This document shows positions 1 through 10,000 of a stretch of DNA of 64,000 nt, piece after piece. Both the position numbers and the translations under genes were made by a program. The first letter of the stretch is position 1. Every line of letters begins with the position of its first letter. The stretch comes from Uranotaenia lowii (taxonomy: Eukaryota; Arthropoda; Insecta; Diptera; Culicidae). The notes beneath the pieces were generated by a model, which searched no databases, had not been told where the DNA came from, and was given only the letters and a program-made list of their open reading frames with translations. Where the stretch lies: NCBI RefSeq assembly GCF_029784155.1, contig NC_073693.1, positions 139,427,988-139,491,987 of the forward strand, read 5' to 3'.

Positions 1-255
1 CAGATTCAGATTTCAGATTAAAAATCCAGATTTATATACAAATTTCAGATACATAATAAAATTTTAAATACAGTTTCAATTTCGATTGAAATTTCAAATA
101 CAGTTTCAAAATCTTATTCGGATTTATGATTTCAGAATTTCAGGTTTATTTATATAAAAAAAGAAAAGAAATATTTTACATATATACGTAAATAGAAAAT
201 TTTAGGAGAATCAATCCAAGTAAACTGGCCTTTTTTGACAGATTGATCATTTACC
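1..255. other. AT-rich 5' flank of the DnaJ gene
   Basis: No gene is visible. The first ~150 bases are degenerate repeats of CAGATT/TTCAGATT words. The start codon at 256 is preceded by TTTACC. This stretch would hold the 5' UTR and promoter of the downstream DnaJ-like gene, but I see no distinct TATA box or initiator. Confidence 0.4.
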
Positions 256-1522
256 ATGGGTTTCGATTACTACGCCATTTTGAATGTTCCAAGAACTGCA
301 TCGGAAGTAGAAATAAAATTGGCGTAAATATGTTTCATTAAACAATCATTTAGTAATAGACGGTTATTTAAAAAAAACTGTTAAATTTGTCAATATTGTT
401 TCAGCTATCGAAAATATGCCGTCCGTTGTCATCCGCACAACACTTTCCATGATGCCCCGGAACTACCGTTTCCCTCGATGTCCATCGAACATTATTGGGA
501 ACTGTTGAATGAAGCTTTCGAGGTGCTGTGTAAGTTTGTTTCTAGATTATTTAGGTTCCGTTTTCATAAATCCAATTTTAATTTTATACAGCTGACCCAC
601 TACGGAAGGAAATTTTTGACATCTATGGTGAAGAAGGATTGAAAAAGGGAGTGGTAACTCCTAAGGGATTTGTTAAGCCTTACTTTTTTGATAACGACTG
701 CATGAGAATCTACAAGTAATATAGAATAGATGATCTGTTTTAATTCAGGCCTAAGTTTTTACAATTTCTCTCCAGAGAATTTTTTGCTACTTTCTCACCT
801 TACGGTGATCTCATCGATTCCGTCACAAGTCCTCCCCCATTGTGCAATGATGATAGTTCCAATGTCAAGACGAAGGGTCCCGATATAGAACACGTGATTG
901 AGCTCGAACTGGAGGAGATTTTCCACGGTGCCCTTAAGAAGATGCAAATCGTTCGAGAAGAGTTCCTGGATGAGGCTCAAGTGAGCACCACCCTGGTGGA
1001 AGAAACTCTCAAGATTCACGTTCCGGCTGGCATATCTAGTAACGCAAGGATACGCTTTCCGGAAGCCGGGGATTGCAACGCCAAAACCATACCGTCGGAT
1101 GTTGTTTTTGTAGTGCAGGAAAAGCCCCACGCAAGATTTACTCGAAGTGGACAGGACCTACATCTCACGGAAACAATTTTTCTGGAACACGCCATGCTAG
1201 GATTTCGACTGGAGATTCCCGGAATCGATGGCCGGACCATTGTAACTCAAATAGTGGATGTGATTCATCCGGGATATATCAAAGTACTCAAAGGAGAAGG
1301 ATTACCGTTCCCTGAAGACGTTTCTAAAAACGCTAGAGGGGATTTGCATGTTACATTCAAAGGTATCAGTGATAATTTTACTTTTTTTTTCATAAGCTAA
1401 CTATATTTCAACCTTCTTCCTCAGTTGTCTATCCGGATTTTATTCCCAAAGCAATCAGAGAAAAGTTTCGGGCCGTTTTCGAAGAATTCACTGCTTTGCA
1501 ACAAGATCTTCCCAATCAATGA
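256..1522 (+). CDS. DNAJB13: DnaJ homolog, subfamily B member 13-like (degenerate J domain)
   Basis: Five exons, 256-323, 405-529, 592-715, 776-1362 and 1425-1522, join through GT/AG sites into an open frame of 333 residues ending at TGA. The N-terminus reads MGFDYYAILNVPRTASEVEI, the start of a J domain (residues 1-~75). The Hsp70-stimulating HPD motif is replaced by HPH at residues 32-34. Residues ~150-325 form the type II DnaJ C-terminal substrate-binding domain (VIELELEEIFHGALKK, then IHPGYIKVLKGEGLPFPED). Length, layout and HPD loss match DNAJB13, a testis/cilium protein of the axonemal radial spoke that in mammals also lacks HPD. A role in sperm or cilia as a scaffold rather than an Hsp70 co-chaperone is inferred from the family. 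The ATG was chosen because the J domain begins there. The gene is tail-to-tail with the ADP-ribose hydrolase gene. Confidence 0.88.
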
Positions 1523-1611
1523 AAACGGTATATTTCGCGAGTATCTACCAGTATAAGGAACATGAGATGCCTAAATTTTAAAAATGTTACACAATCATTC
1601 AAAACCAGTTC

Positions 1612-2128
1612 CTATTTAGGAACGAAATTATAGACTACAATCTCAAAATTACCTTCCCCTCCGAATGTGCTGTTGAGGATGCCTTTCACTTTGTCCCACT
1701 CGAGACCATCGATGCCGCAGCCAATTCGAGGGATGGCTAACTTTTTCGCTCCATTTTCACTCTAAAATATAAACAAATATTATACAGATCATTCCATCTT
1801 TCTATCTCAATCTACCCCAACTTACCATATGCTTGCGCATGGCTTCCAACGATTTGGCCAGATCGTCATAGGTGGGCTTCTGGTAGGAAGTTTTTTTGGT
1901 GATCAAATAGTACACGAAGCGAGCGTCATCCTTAAGGACCGCAACACCACCCACGCCAACATTCTGTGCCTTGAGTTTGTCTTCCTGCTTGAACAGTTGC
2001 TTGAAGCGGACAGCGATTCCGGCACCCATCTTCAAATCGGCTGCCACGCAGTGAGCCAACGAGTGATCCTTGGGAGCGGCAAACAGATCACCGTCGATTT
2101 CGCGAACGCATCCGGTTGAGGAGGACAT
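1612..2128 (-). CDS. OARD1: ADP-ribose glycohydrolase OARD1/TARG1-like (macro domain)
   Basis: Two exons, complement(1826-2128) and complement(1612-1761), separated by a 64-bp GT/AG intron, give 150 residues, close to human OARD1 (152). The whole protein is one macro domain: IDGDLFAAP near residue 11, LAHCVAADLKMGAGIAV (25-40), VYYLITKK (72-79) and PRIGCGIDGLEW (112-123). The two catalytic residues of human TARG1 (Lys84, Asp125) align with Lys78 in ITKK and Asp119 in GCGID. The family removes ADP-ribose from glutamate/aspartate on proteins and deacetylates O-acetyl-ADP-ribose, in nucleus and cytoplasm. The start is the ATG at 2128; an upstream in-frame TTG at 2149 is not a eukaryotic start. 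The gene converges on the DNAJB13-like gene with 89 bp between stop codons, so the 3' UTRs probably overlap. Confidence 0.9.
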
Positions 2129-2318
2129 GTTAGTGATCTGGTGGGACAAGCAAAAATAATGGATTTACGGTCAGTATCAGGTCATTAACATTAGACAAAA
2201 TAAAGTACGCACTTGTTATCAAAATTTTCAAATTTTAGTATCTCTTTTCACATGAGGAATATCAACTTATAATATAGATGAATTGTAGTATTTTTGATAT
2301 ATTATGTGTATAGCACCA
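2129..2318. other. Upstream flank of OARD1-like gene
   Basis: About 190 AT-rich bases between the OARD1-like start codon and the retrotransposon target duplication. It would contain the OARD1-like promoter on the minus strand. No clear core motif was recognised, and the retrotransposon inserted very close to it. Confidence 0.35.
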
Positions 2319-2328
2319 AACCGAATGG

Positions 2329-2349
2329 CTTCTTCTTCTTCTTCTTCTT
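2329..2349 (-). repeat. (AAG)7 3' tail of the I-like retrotransposon
   Basis: A perfect (CTT)7 run on the plus strand directly abuts the target duplication. Its place at the 3' end of a non-LTR element marks it as the microsatellite tail typical of I-group elements rather than an independent microsatellite. Confidence 0.7.
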
Positions 2350-2369
2350 GTTTGGTTGTGGATGCGGGG

Positions 2370-4624
2370 CAGGGGTGTCAGGTGTCCTGATTTTTCAGGA
2401 TTTGTCCTGATTTTTGCGAGGCCGTCCTGATTTTTTAAAAACGCTTGAATTGTCCTGATTTTCTAAAAATGACCTTTAAAATGTCCTGATTTGTCCTGAT
2501 TTTTGAAAAATATCTAAACTTTAACTAATTTTTTTGTTAAATGGTGAAAAAATCAAACAAATCTTCTATAAAATAGTTAAAATTAATTTGACCGATGATA
2601 ATCTTTGGTTCAAATGATATTTAAATAGTGTAACATATAAGATTATACTTGGTTTATTTTGTCTTCAATAAACCAATTCGGATAAATAACATGTCATCAA
2701 ACAAAACAATTTTCATCGAATGATAAAAACCACGAAGGATTTTGCTCCGTGTGGACAAATAGTGTGAACCGACCTGAAGAAAACTGAAACCGTGCTGTTG
2801 TCATCCGCAAGAAAGTTGCGCTATGAGGAAAATGCATCAAGATAAAACCAACACATGTTCAGCTTTGCCGCTTCCGTTGACTTGTCATTCGACAAACAGA
2901 AAAGTTCGCGACAAGTGCGGTGTATTTTGTCGTCGCGATTGTGCCAATCAAAACCCGTAAAAACTTACAAGGCAGACCGCTACCTGGTGGATCTTACGAC
3001 TGGTGAGTTTAAACTCAAATTAAGTGACGAGCACTTGAGTAATTCCGCAATCTTGCCCCTATAGTCGACGACAAAGCCACAGAACGGGAGAAACGTGGTT
3101 GCAAATCTTCCGGAAGGCACAGAGGCGCCGAGAACAATCGACCGAAGGGAAGATTCACCAGATAAAGCAACGGTAAGCGAACAAAAAGTAAAATTGAGCA
3201 TTAATCGCAAACAGCAAAAATTGCCACAGAACCTCGTTCTAAAACTTCCTCTTCTGCCTCTAATTCTCGTCTCAGGTGCGGAGAAATAAAGCCGAGAACG
3301 GCTGTGTGCCAAGTCGTGCAACTTGCAAGAGTTTCCCGAGCTGTTGGGAAGACGGCCACGAAGAGATTGGGCCACTTTGGGAACCCGCAGAGGTGAGTCC
3401 TAAGCGCCAATTTGCACTCGAGCAAATTTTATTAAAATACCCCTCCATCCGTAGTTGGAGACGAAAGCCCGGAAGAAAACCATCCAATCATCCGGAGAAG
3501 ATAAAGAAAAAGTGCCAACTAAATCTGCCTACTGAAACGGCAAATAGAAAGGAAAAAGTCCCCGAGAGCCCCTTTACAAAAGGGTAAGAAATCAAGCGAA
3601 ATATGTTGGGCAAAATCGCTGACGTGGCTGGTGCCGCAGGGCTCTCTTTTTCCCCTTCTTTTCTTCCTTTTTTCTCCCAGTAGCTCCGAGCGGACAACAG
3701 TGCGGAGAGCTCCGAAATCACCGGGAAGCAGCAGACGACACGATCGAATCCAGTGCCTACCAACAGCAGCTGTGTTGTCCGGGGATATTTGTGTGTGGAT
3801 CATTTCATCCGGATCGCCGAGAACGACCGGATCATCGAATCCGCATCAGCAAGAACTAAATTGTCGTCCGGAAAGTCGGTGGCCACCACCGAGCCACGGT
3901 AGCTTCATACGGTACATCGATGGTGTCAGCCACGACATCTGGTGGTTGGTGTCGGTATTACTCGACACTCAAGGCAGCAGCAGCGACGGACGGTCGTTTG
4001 CTCCGCGAACCACCGGGGTGTGTTAGCCGGTTCCCGGAGGCGCATTGCCTGGTGGCGAGCGCGAAATTTGGTCAGCCGATGACGATCGTGAACAGCTACA
4101 TTCTAGAAGGCTCCGCGGCGGTGAGCAATTCATCGAGAGGAATGACGAACAAAAAGCAACCTATGTAAGTCAAAAAGTTAAATTATCCTTATCCACCCAC
4201 AATGGTTCCGCGACAATGGGCCGCCTGAACAAAAATAAATTAATTGTTTGATGCAAAGTTAGAAAATGAATACAAAAGTTTTGTCTTTTTAATCTTTTGG
4301 AAACAGCTATTAAGTTTCCTTTTGGGCGGGCTTCATTTAACGAGCTAGCCGGAGCCTGGCAAAAAGGAAGAAACAACTCTCATCTTCTTCTTTCAGCCAA
4401 TTTCTTCTTACAATAGTGTTTTTCGATGTTAACTTCAGGACATAGAAGGTTCTTCTCACTGTAGTTGCATAACTTTAGGCGTCTTCAGCACCTGTATTTC
4501 GCCTGTAGTTATGCAATCTAAGCGGAGCTGCATGTTATTTTTATCAATTTAGTGGTGTCCTGATAAATCCTGATTTTTATCATTGTGGTGTCCTGATTTT
4601 TATCAAAACCACCTGGCACCCCTG
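2370..4624. mobile_element. hAT element, long copy, no transposase recognised
   Basis: Inverted termini CAGGGGTGTCAGGTG (left) and CAGGGGTGCCAGGTG (right, reversed) are flanked by the perfect 8-base duplication ATGCGGGG at 2362-2369 and 4625-4632, the hAT signature. Subterminal sequence is built of repeated GTCCTGATTTTT words. About 0.3 kb at each end resembles the short MITEs at 47153-47613 and 48300-48791. The ~1.75-kb middle (about 2700-4440) is unlike those copies and has several short ORFs and splice-like sites (GTAAGC near 3174, GTGAGT near 3393, an AG acceptor near 3276), but no BED finger or hAT dimerisation domain that I can recognise. It may be an eroded autonomous copy or a captured genomic fragment. 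Confidence 0.85.
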
Positions 4625-4758
4625 ATGCGGGGGTGCGACCACATTTGGATCGGTGACAGTGACCATATATCCAGCGGTATTCTTATTTGTGTTATTTTTT
4701 GTTACGTGATCGTAAGGATTTTTTTACTAGAGTTTCTTTTTGGTAATCTAGTTACAGT

Positions 4759-7700
4759 TTAGATGTTCATTTTAGCATTTTTTAAAAATTCTACTACTTC
4801 TTTTAGAAGTAATGTATCTTTTGTCTTCAATAGTTCAGCAATATTGGTAAATTTACCATCGAAGCTGAATTTCGTTCGGAGATCTTTGTACATGTGACAA
4901 TTTAAGATAAGGTGTTCTGCCGTTTCTGGTTGGTTGCAATTTTCGCAATTAGGGTTATCTACTATCCGCATCTTATTTAGCCAGTATTTGCTGTAGTCGT
5001 GCCCAGCCATAAGTCGATTGAGGGTTCTGGTTTCGGTGTTTGTTAGATCCATTTTGTGATACCATGGTTTTGCCGAGAATTGTGGTTGAATATTGAAAAA
5101 TTTAAGACCTTTCGAGAGTTCTTGTGAGTACATTGTATACCAATTGTTTGCTTGATTTTGTTTATGTTTTCCAAAATAGAGGTAAGCGTCCTTGAGCAAA
5201 ATTGGGTTTCGTATCGTTTCGATATCATTAGTTCCTGTTCCTTCTTTGGCCAACTCATCTGCAATATCGTTCCCTGAAAGATCGATATGACTAGGTATCC
5301 ACTGAATTTGTATGTTCAATTCTTCACAGGACTTTAGAATTGCGTCAAAGATTTTACATCGATTAATTTGGTCAAGAGAGTTTCCAAGTAATGTGCAAGA
5401 TGACAGCGAGTCCGTCAAAATTACTGAGTTTTCGAACCTTTCCTTTCTAATTTCTTCTGTTGCGGTGTTAATTGCTAGAAGTTCAGCTGTCATAATACTT
5501 GTTTCTCGGTCGAGCGCCAATATAATTTTTCTTTTTCTAGATTCTATGTAGACTCCAATACCGCATCTATCACCTAATTTCGATGCATCCGTGTAGATTC
5601 GATGGCAGTGCTTGTATCGACTGTTAAGGATACCCAGCACTTTTTGTTTCAACACTCGGGGATTGACATTGTTCTTGGAACAGTTAATACCAATATTTGT
5701 AGAGATATTCACTTCGATTTTCTTGGATTGTACCATAGGACTTATGCGCATAAAAGTTTCTTGATATTCCAAGAATATTTTTTCCATAAAACTCAGCTTC
5801 TTCGTATCTCCTCTAAAGTCTGACACTTTTTGTAGTTGGTTATAAACTGGAGTTCTGTAGTATACAGTTCTAGCAGTTTCCTTACTTGTAACAAATTTAT
5901 TTCTTACTTCCCAAGGTTCTTGACCAGCTATAGCTAGAAGCGTATTTCGAGGGGTAGTTTTGCTGCAACCCGTGGCTTTACGCATAGCATCGTTTAAGAT
6001 GACCTGTATTTTTTCTTTATTTGTTTTGCATGTGTTCCCGATTATTGAGGATCCATACTCAGCTTTACTACGTAGTAGTGCGTTGAAAACTAATGACATA
6101 GTTTGAGGATGGCTTCCTTCACGTGTTCCACAAATAATTTTCATCATTCTCAGCCGTTCCTGAATTTGTTTTGCAGTTTGTTTAGCGTGAATCCCAAATC
6201 CGAAGGATCGGTCTATATGGATACCCAGATATTTGTGGCTCGCGACCGTTTCCACAGGTACGTTATGTATTCGGATATTGAGTTTGCGTTTTCCCCTGAG
6301 GAGAAGTAACGATTTTGTCTTTGCGGGGTTAATTTGAAAGTTCAACCTTCTAGCTCTGGAAACAAAATTGTTCAGTAATTCTTGAGTCCTCTGTTCTACT
6401 GTATCAAGAGATTTTCCTCTAACAACCAGAGCAAAGTCATCAGCAAATTGCAGAATATCTGCGTCATCATTCTGCGTAAGGTGTAAGTCAGAAGTGTATA
6501 AATTAAATAATGTGGGTGAAAGTACGTCTCCCTGAGGTAATCCATTACTGATTGTTCGTGTCACACAGCTTTGCCCGACTTGCATGGATAGCTTCCTGTT
6601 TCTCAGGAAGTATCCAACCCACACTACAATTTCTTGAGGAAATCGTTGGTTTGTCATAATATCTTCCAAAAGTTCTGTTTTGACAGCATTGAATGCATTC
6701 ATTAAATCAATGAAAATAATAGATGTTATGAGTTTTTTCCTTTTGCTATCCTTAACGATATTTGTGAGGAAATTAATGCATGTTGTCGTTGAAACGTTTT
6801 TCCTGAATCCGAAAGATTTTTCAGGAAGGATGTTGTTGATGTTTATGTGGGTTTGGATCTTCTCCAGAACCGCACTGTTTAAAATTTTCGTTAGTGTTGG
6901 AACCAGTGAAATTGGTCGTTTACCTTCGATACTTGATTGATCCTTTCCATGTTTCGGTATAGCGATAACCTTTATTTCTTTCAGTTGATATGACAGGTTG
7001 CCTGCTATAAACATCTTGTTAAGATCGTTTATTATGATGTCTCGTACAGAGGGATGTAGATGTTTTAACATACCGTATGTTATTTGGTCACTAGATGGGG
7101 CTGACCTGTTTTTCTTTCGGCATAGAATACTATTCCACAGTTCTGAATTAAGGATATTATATTCACACGTTCTTCCATACGACAATGGGATATCAAAATC
7201 AATATCGTTATTGCCGAAATGTAAGTCCATGAACTTTTCTGCCATGTCAACATCTTCCTGGATAGGGTTGTTGGTCTTTTGCTTTTTGTTGTTTCCTGCT
7301 ATCCTATTTATTTTATCCCAAAGTGCCTTAGAGCTTATTTGAGGATCTATACTAGCAGCGAACTCTTTAATGCTCCTTTTCATTGATTCTTTTTTGGTAC
7401 GAATAAAGATTGCTCTGTTTTTTCTGACCTCAATGGCATTTTCTATGGTGCTTTGAGAATTAAACTTTTTAAGAGATGTTGCTTTGTTTTGCCATGCCTC
7501 CTCTACTTGCTGATCCCACCAAATTTTTGGGACGTGTTTACTTTTTTTCCTGTTGTTCCTAACGCTTCTTTGGATTTTGGATTTCAGAACGTCTAACCCT
7601 GAAATTTCCTCACCAGTTAAGGATGAAATGTCTTTAAAAATTTGTTGATAGTTCGTGTAAGTTCGAGTGTCATTTGTCTTTTCACTTGTTATGTCCATCT

Positions 7701-8358
7701 CTATCAACAAATGTTGACTACAGCCGATGGCTTGAGGTAGAACTTTCCAATTGACTACTTGGAACAAGTTGGAAGAGCATAAGGAAATGTCTATGGCAGT
7801 CGACCTTCTTCCTAACTCTAAGGGAACATACGTTTTTTCACCCGTGTTGAGTAGTATGAGGTTTGAGTAGTTTATGGCAGTTACGAGGATCGAACCTTTT
7901 TGGTCAGTCGTATCGTCACCCCAAGCTGAGTGATGACAGTTTACATCACCACCCATAATTACTCTTGTATATCTGCTGAGTTGTAGGAAAATGGCATGCA
8001 TGCTGGTCTCGAATTCGTTCTTGTCAATGTGAGGAGCTACATATATAACGGCTATCACTATATCAAATTTTGTCATTTTAACTGCAGCGAATTGAATGAG
8101 ATCGGAGTTGCTATTTATATTAAGTTTTAAGTAGTTGAGGGAATTTTTAAGAAATATTCCAACTCCACCATAACCATCAGGTCTTGATACAAGGATTCGA
8201 TGATAACCAGAAATGTTGTACTCCCTGTTACTCTCTTCTCCTTCTTTACTCCATGTTTCAGACAGTAGGGCTACATCATAGTTTTTCTCCGAGAGTACAC
8301 GATGTACTTCTTGTTTATTTTTACTCAAACTTTGAATATTAGATTGAATAATTTTCAT
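4759..8358 (-). CDS. ORF2 polyprotein: endonuclease, reverse transcriptase, RNase H
   Basis: An uninterrupted 1199-residue ORF. Residues 1-~225 are an APE-type endonuclease (MKIIQSNIQSLSKNKQEVH; SETW; VIMGGDVNCHHSAWGD, with the GDxNxHH core). The reverse transcriptase spans ~430-750, with LPQGDVLSPTLF and the catalytic FADD at 638-641. RNase H begins near 918 (YTDAS at 922, later WIPSHIDLSGNDIADELAKEG). A CCHC-like cluster NCENCNQPETAEHLILNC lies near 1135. The protein nicks target DNA and copies the element RNA by target-primed reverse transcription. Start ATG at 8358 lies 11 bp after the ORF1 stop, so translation probably depends on reinitiation. All visible catalytic motifs are intact. Confidence 0.92.
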   Translation of the reverse strand: MKIIQSNIQSLSKNKQEVHRVLSEKNYDVALLSETWSKEGEESNREYNISGYHRILVSRPDGYGGVGIFLKNSLNYLKLNINSNSDLIQFAAVKMTKFDIVIAVIYVAPHIDKNEFETSMHAIFLQLSRYTRVIMGGDVNCHHSAWGDDTTDQKGSILVTAINYSNLILLNTGEKTYVPLELGRRSTAIDISLCSSNLFQVVNWKVLPQAIGCSQHLLIEMDITSEKTNDTRTYTNYQQIFKDISSLTGEEISGLDVLKSKIQRSVRNNRKKSKHVPKIWWDQQVEEAWQNKATSLKKFNSQSTIENAIEVRKNRAIFIRTKKESMKRSIKEFAASIDPQISSKALWDKINRIAGNNKKQKTNNPIQEDVDMAEKFMDLHFGNNDIDFDIPLSYGRTCEYNILNSELWNSILCRKKNRSAPSSDQITYGMLKHLHPSVRDIIINDLNKMFIAGNLSYQLKEIKVIAIPKHGKDQSSIEGKRPISLVPTLTKILNSAVLEKIQTHININNILPEKSFGFRKNVSTTTCINFLTNIVKDSKRKKLITSIIFIDLMNAFNAVKTELLEDIMTNQRFPQEIVVWVGYFLRNRKLSMQVGQSCVTRTISNGLPQGDVLSPTLFNLYTSDLHLTQNDDADILQFADDFALVVRGKSLDTVEQRTQELLNNFVSRARRLNFQINPAKTKSLLLLRGKRKLNIRIHNVPVETVASHKYLGIHIDRSFGFGIHAKQTAKQIQERLRMMKIICGTREGSHPQTMSLVFNALLRSKAEYGSSIIGNTCKTNKEKIQVILNDAMRKATGCSKTTPRNTLLAIAGQEPWEVRNKFVTSKETARTVYYRTPVYNQLQKVSDFRGDTKKLSFMEKIFLEYQETFMRISPMVQSKKIEVNISTNIGINCSKNNVNPRVLKQKVLGILNSRYKHCHRIYTDASKLGDRCGIGVYIESRKRKIILALDRETSIMTAELLAINTATEEIRKERFENSVILTDSLSSCTLLGNSLDQINRCKIFDAILKSCEELNIQIQWIPSHIDLSGNDIADELAKEGTGTNDIETIRNPILLKDAYLYFGKHKQNQANNWYTMYSQELSKGLKFFNIQPQFSAKPWYHKMDLTNTETRTLNRLMAGHDYSKYWLNKMRIVDNPNCENCNQPETAEHLILNCHMYKDLRTKFSFDGKFTNIAELLKTKDTLLLKEVVEFLKNAKMNI

Positions 8359-8369
8359 ATTGCTTCTTT

Positions 8370-9725
8370 TTATTCGTTTTGATTATGCTTAATGAACTCT
8401 AAACTATTTGGGTTTATCTTACCTTTATCGATCATACTTGTAACAAAGGTGGAAAATTTTTCTCGGTGGTTCTCATCAAGTCTTTGTTGCTTACTTGATG
8501 AAGGGCTGGCTGTAGTTTCTTCTATGGTTGCGGTCGTATGTGTCTTACCTTGCTGTTGTTTTCTCAAATTTTCCTTAAAACGTTCTACTTCGGTGCTCTT
8601 GAACTTATTGAAGAGTGCAATTCCATTAAATTGCTCACTGTCTGTTTGCTTCCTGGCTTTGAACACATTAATCGAGTCACTGATAATAGGCGAATTTATT
8701 TTTTCCGCTACCCTCTTGCGTCGAACCGTTCCTGATGTGTCCTTGTTTCTTTGCTGGTATTTTCCGGCAGTCATACTGGCATAAGACTCCTCCGGGGTTG
8801 GATCTTGTGAAGATTCAACTAGCGCCTCATAAAAATTTTGGGTTTTTATTGGATACCGTTCGTGTACTTCGATTACTGTTAGGTTAGTGCGAGCTAAAAT
8901 GGCTTGTAAGTTATTTTGTCTCGTTCTCTCAGAACATTTTGGGTCCGTCGTAGCATGGTTCTCTCGGCAATGAAAACATTTGGTTTCTTTATTGCAGTTC
9001 TCGAACTCGTCTGCATTCGGATGCATTTTTGTGCATTTGGTACATCTTCTTCGACTTTTACAATTTTCTGTACGGTGATTGTAACGTAGACAATTCATAC
9101 AGATCATGGTTTTTCGATAGAACGGACGAACGTTAATAGAGCAATGGAATAACTTGATGGACTCCGGAAGTTTGTTAGCTCTAAACAGTACACTAACCCG
9201 TTGTGTGGGAATTTTACCTTTTTCTTTTTCCCAGCGGGTCAAACGCTGAATTTTGATTATAGGGTACTCACATTGAATTTCTTCCATCATTTCGTCTTCG
9301 TTTATGTCAAGAGGTACTCCTGCGATTACCCCGGAGACCGCTACCAAATGTTGGGGAATGTACGCACGGTAGTTGAGTTCATTCAAATTTTTATCACTGG
9401 TGAGGCGGTTTGCTATAGCGTAACTATTAAGATAAACCATTACCTTGTGACGTCCAACATTTTTTAAATCCAGGATGTGCGCTTTGTAAATGATCATTTT
9501 GCGCAGTGTATTAGCCAGTGCCAATTTGTTTATTTGATTGTCCCCTGTTTTCTTTAACAATTCTATGAAAACTCGGAACGGTCCTTGATCGCTGCCTATG
9601 TATTGATAATTTATCTTGGGTTTTCGTGTTGTACTTATCTCATCCTTTTCGATCGCCTTTTTTTTGGTTCCGGTGTTTGGTTCCGGATTGTCCATATCCT
9701 GGTCGTCTTCCTTACTGCTAGCCAT
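8370..9725 (-). CDS. ORF1 gag-like nucleic-acid-binding protein
   Basis: A 451-residue ORF preceding ORF2. It has an acidic/lysine-rich N-terminus, an RRM-like middle (FIELLKKTGDNQINKLALAN; GRHKVMVYLNSYAIANRLTS) and a cysteine-rich tract at ~205-265 with CMNCLRYNHRTENC, CTKCTKMHPNADEFENC and CFHCRENHATTDPKC, i.e. retroviral-type zinc knuckles in series as in I and Jockey gag proteins. The C-terminus is polar and low in structure. The role is packaging the element RNA into ribonucleoprotein particles. It starts at ATG 9725, leaving a 5' UTR of 265 bp to the element end. No stops or frameshifts. Confidence 0.9.
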   Translation of the reverse strand: MASSKEDDQDMDNPEPNTGTKKKAIEKDEISTTRKPKINYQYIGSDQGPFRVFIELLKKTGDNQINKLALANTLRKMIIYKAHILDLKNVGRHKVMVYLNSYAIANRLTSDKNLNELNYRAYIPQHLVAVSGVIAGVPLDINEDEMMEEIQCEYPIIKIQRLTRWEKEKGKIPTQRVSVLFRANKLPESIKLFHCSINVRPFYRKTMICMNCLRYNHRTENCKSRRRCTKCTKMHPNADEFENCNKETKCFHCRENHATTDPKCSERTRQNNLQAILARTNLTVIEVHERYPIKTQNFYEALVESSQDPTPEESYASMTAGKYQQRNKDTSGTVRRKRVAEKINSPIISDSINVFKARKQTDSEQFNGIALFNKFKSTEVERFKENLRKQQQGKTHTTATIEETTASPSSSKQQRLDENHREKFSTFVTSMIDKGKINPNSLEFIKHNQNE

Positions 9726-9990
9726 TTTTAAGCTGGTACACTTTCATTTCCTGTTATAACCTCACTTTCTTTTTAAGTTTTCACTGGCGTCTTTTTCGCC
9801 GTAAATTGGCGTGATCCACTTAAAACACACTATCTGTTCTGAATTCACTTAAAAAAGTTTCCGTAGAACAGTAAACTCCTTCAGCTATTCGAAAAAACAC
9901 CTTTTCCCGGTCGATTTCGATTTGAAAATTCAAATTTCTAAAACGCATCCAAAATTACTTCCGTTCCGTTTACACGCTTAACTTCGAATG
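9726..9990 (-). promoter_or_regulatory. 5' UTR with probable internal promoter of the I-like element
   Basis: The 265 bases between the 5' end of the element (CATTCG at 9990) and the ORF1 start. In I and Jockey elements an internal RNA polymerase II promoter near the first base drives full-length transcripts; its presence here is inferred from family knowledge. No TATA box is seen. Confidence 0.35.
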
Positions 9991-10000
9991 AACCGAATGG

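Larger units (their letters stand above)
2329..9990 (-). mobile_element. Full-length I/Loner-like non-LTR retrotransposon, with nested hAT
   Basis: The 10-base target duplication AACCGAATGG is present at 2319-2328 and 9991-10000. Read on the minus strand the element starts CATTCGAAGTTAAG at 9990, resembling the CATT start of I factor and Jockey, and ends in an (AAG)7 tail at 2329-2349. It carries ORF1 (gag-like, zinc knuckles) and ORF2 (endonuclease, reverse transcriptase, RNase H), both uninterrupted. RNase H in ORF2 places it in the I/Loner/LOA group; I/Loner is my preference. Removing the nested hAT and its duplicated 8 bp leaves about 5.4 kb, a normal full length. Intact ORFs, a perfect target duplication and an intact 5' end suggest a recent insertion. 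Confidence 0.88.

Noticed and set aside
2855..4251. Chain of ORFs inside the long hAT as its transposase
   Set aside because: None shows a BED finger, the hAT catalytic acidic residues or the C-terminal dimerisation motif, and frames do not join across plausible splice sites into a long protein.
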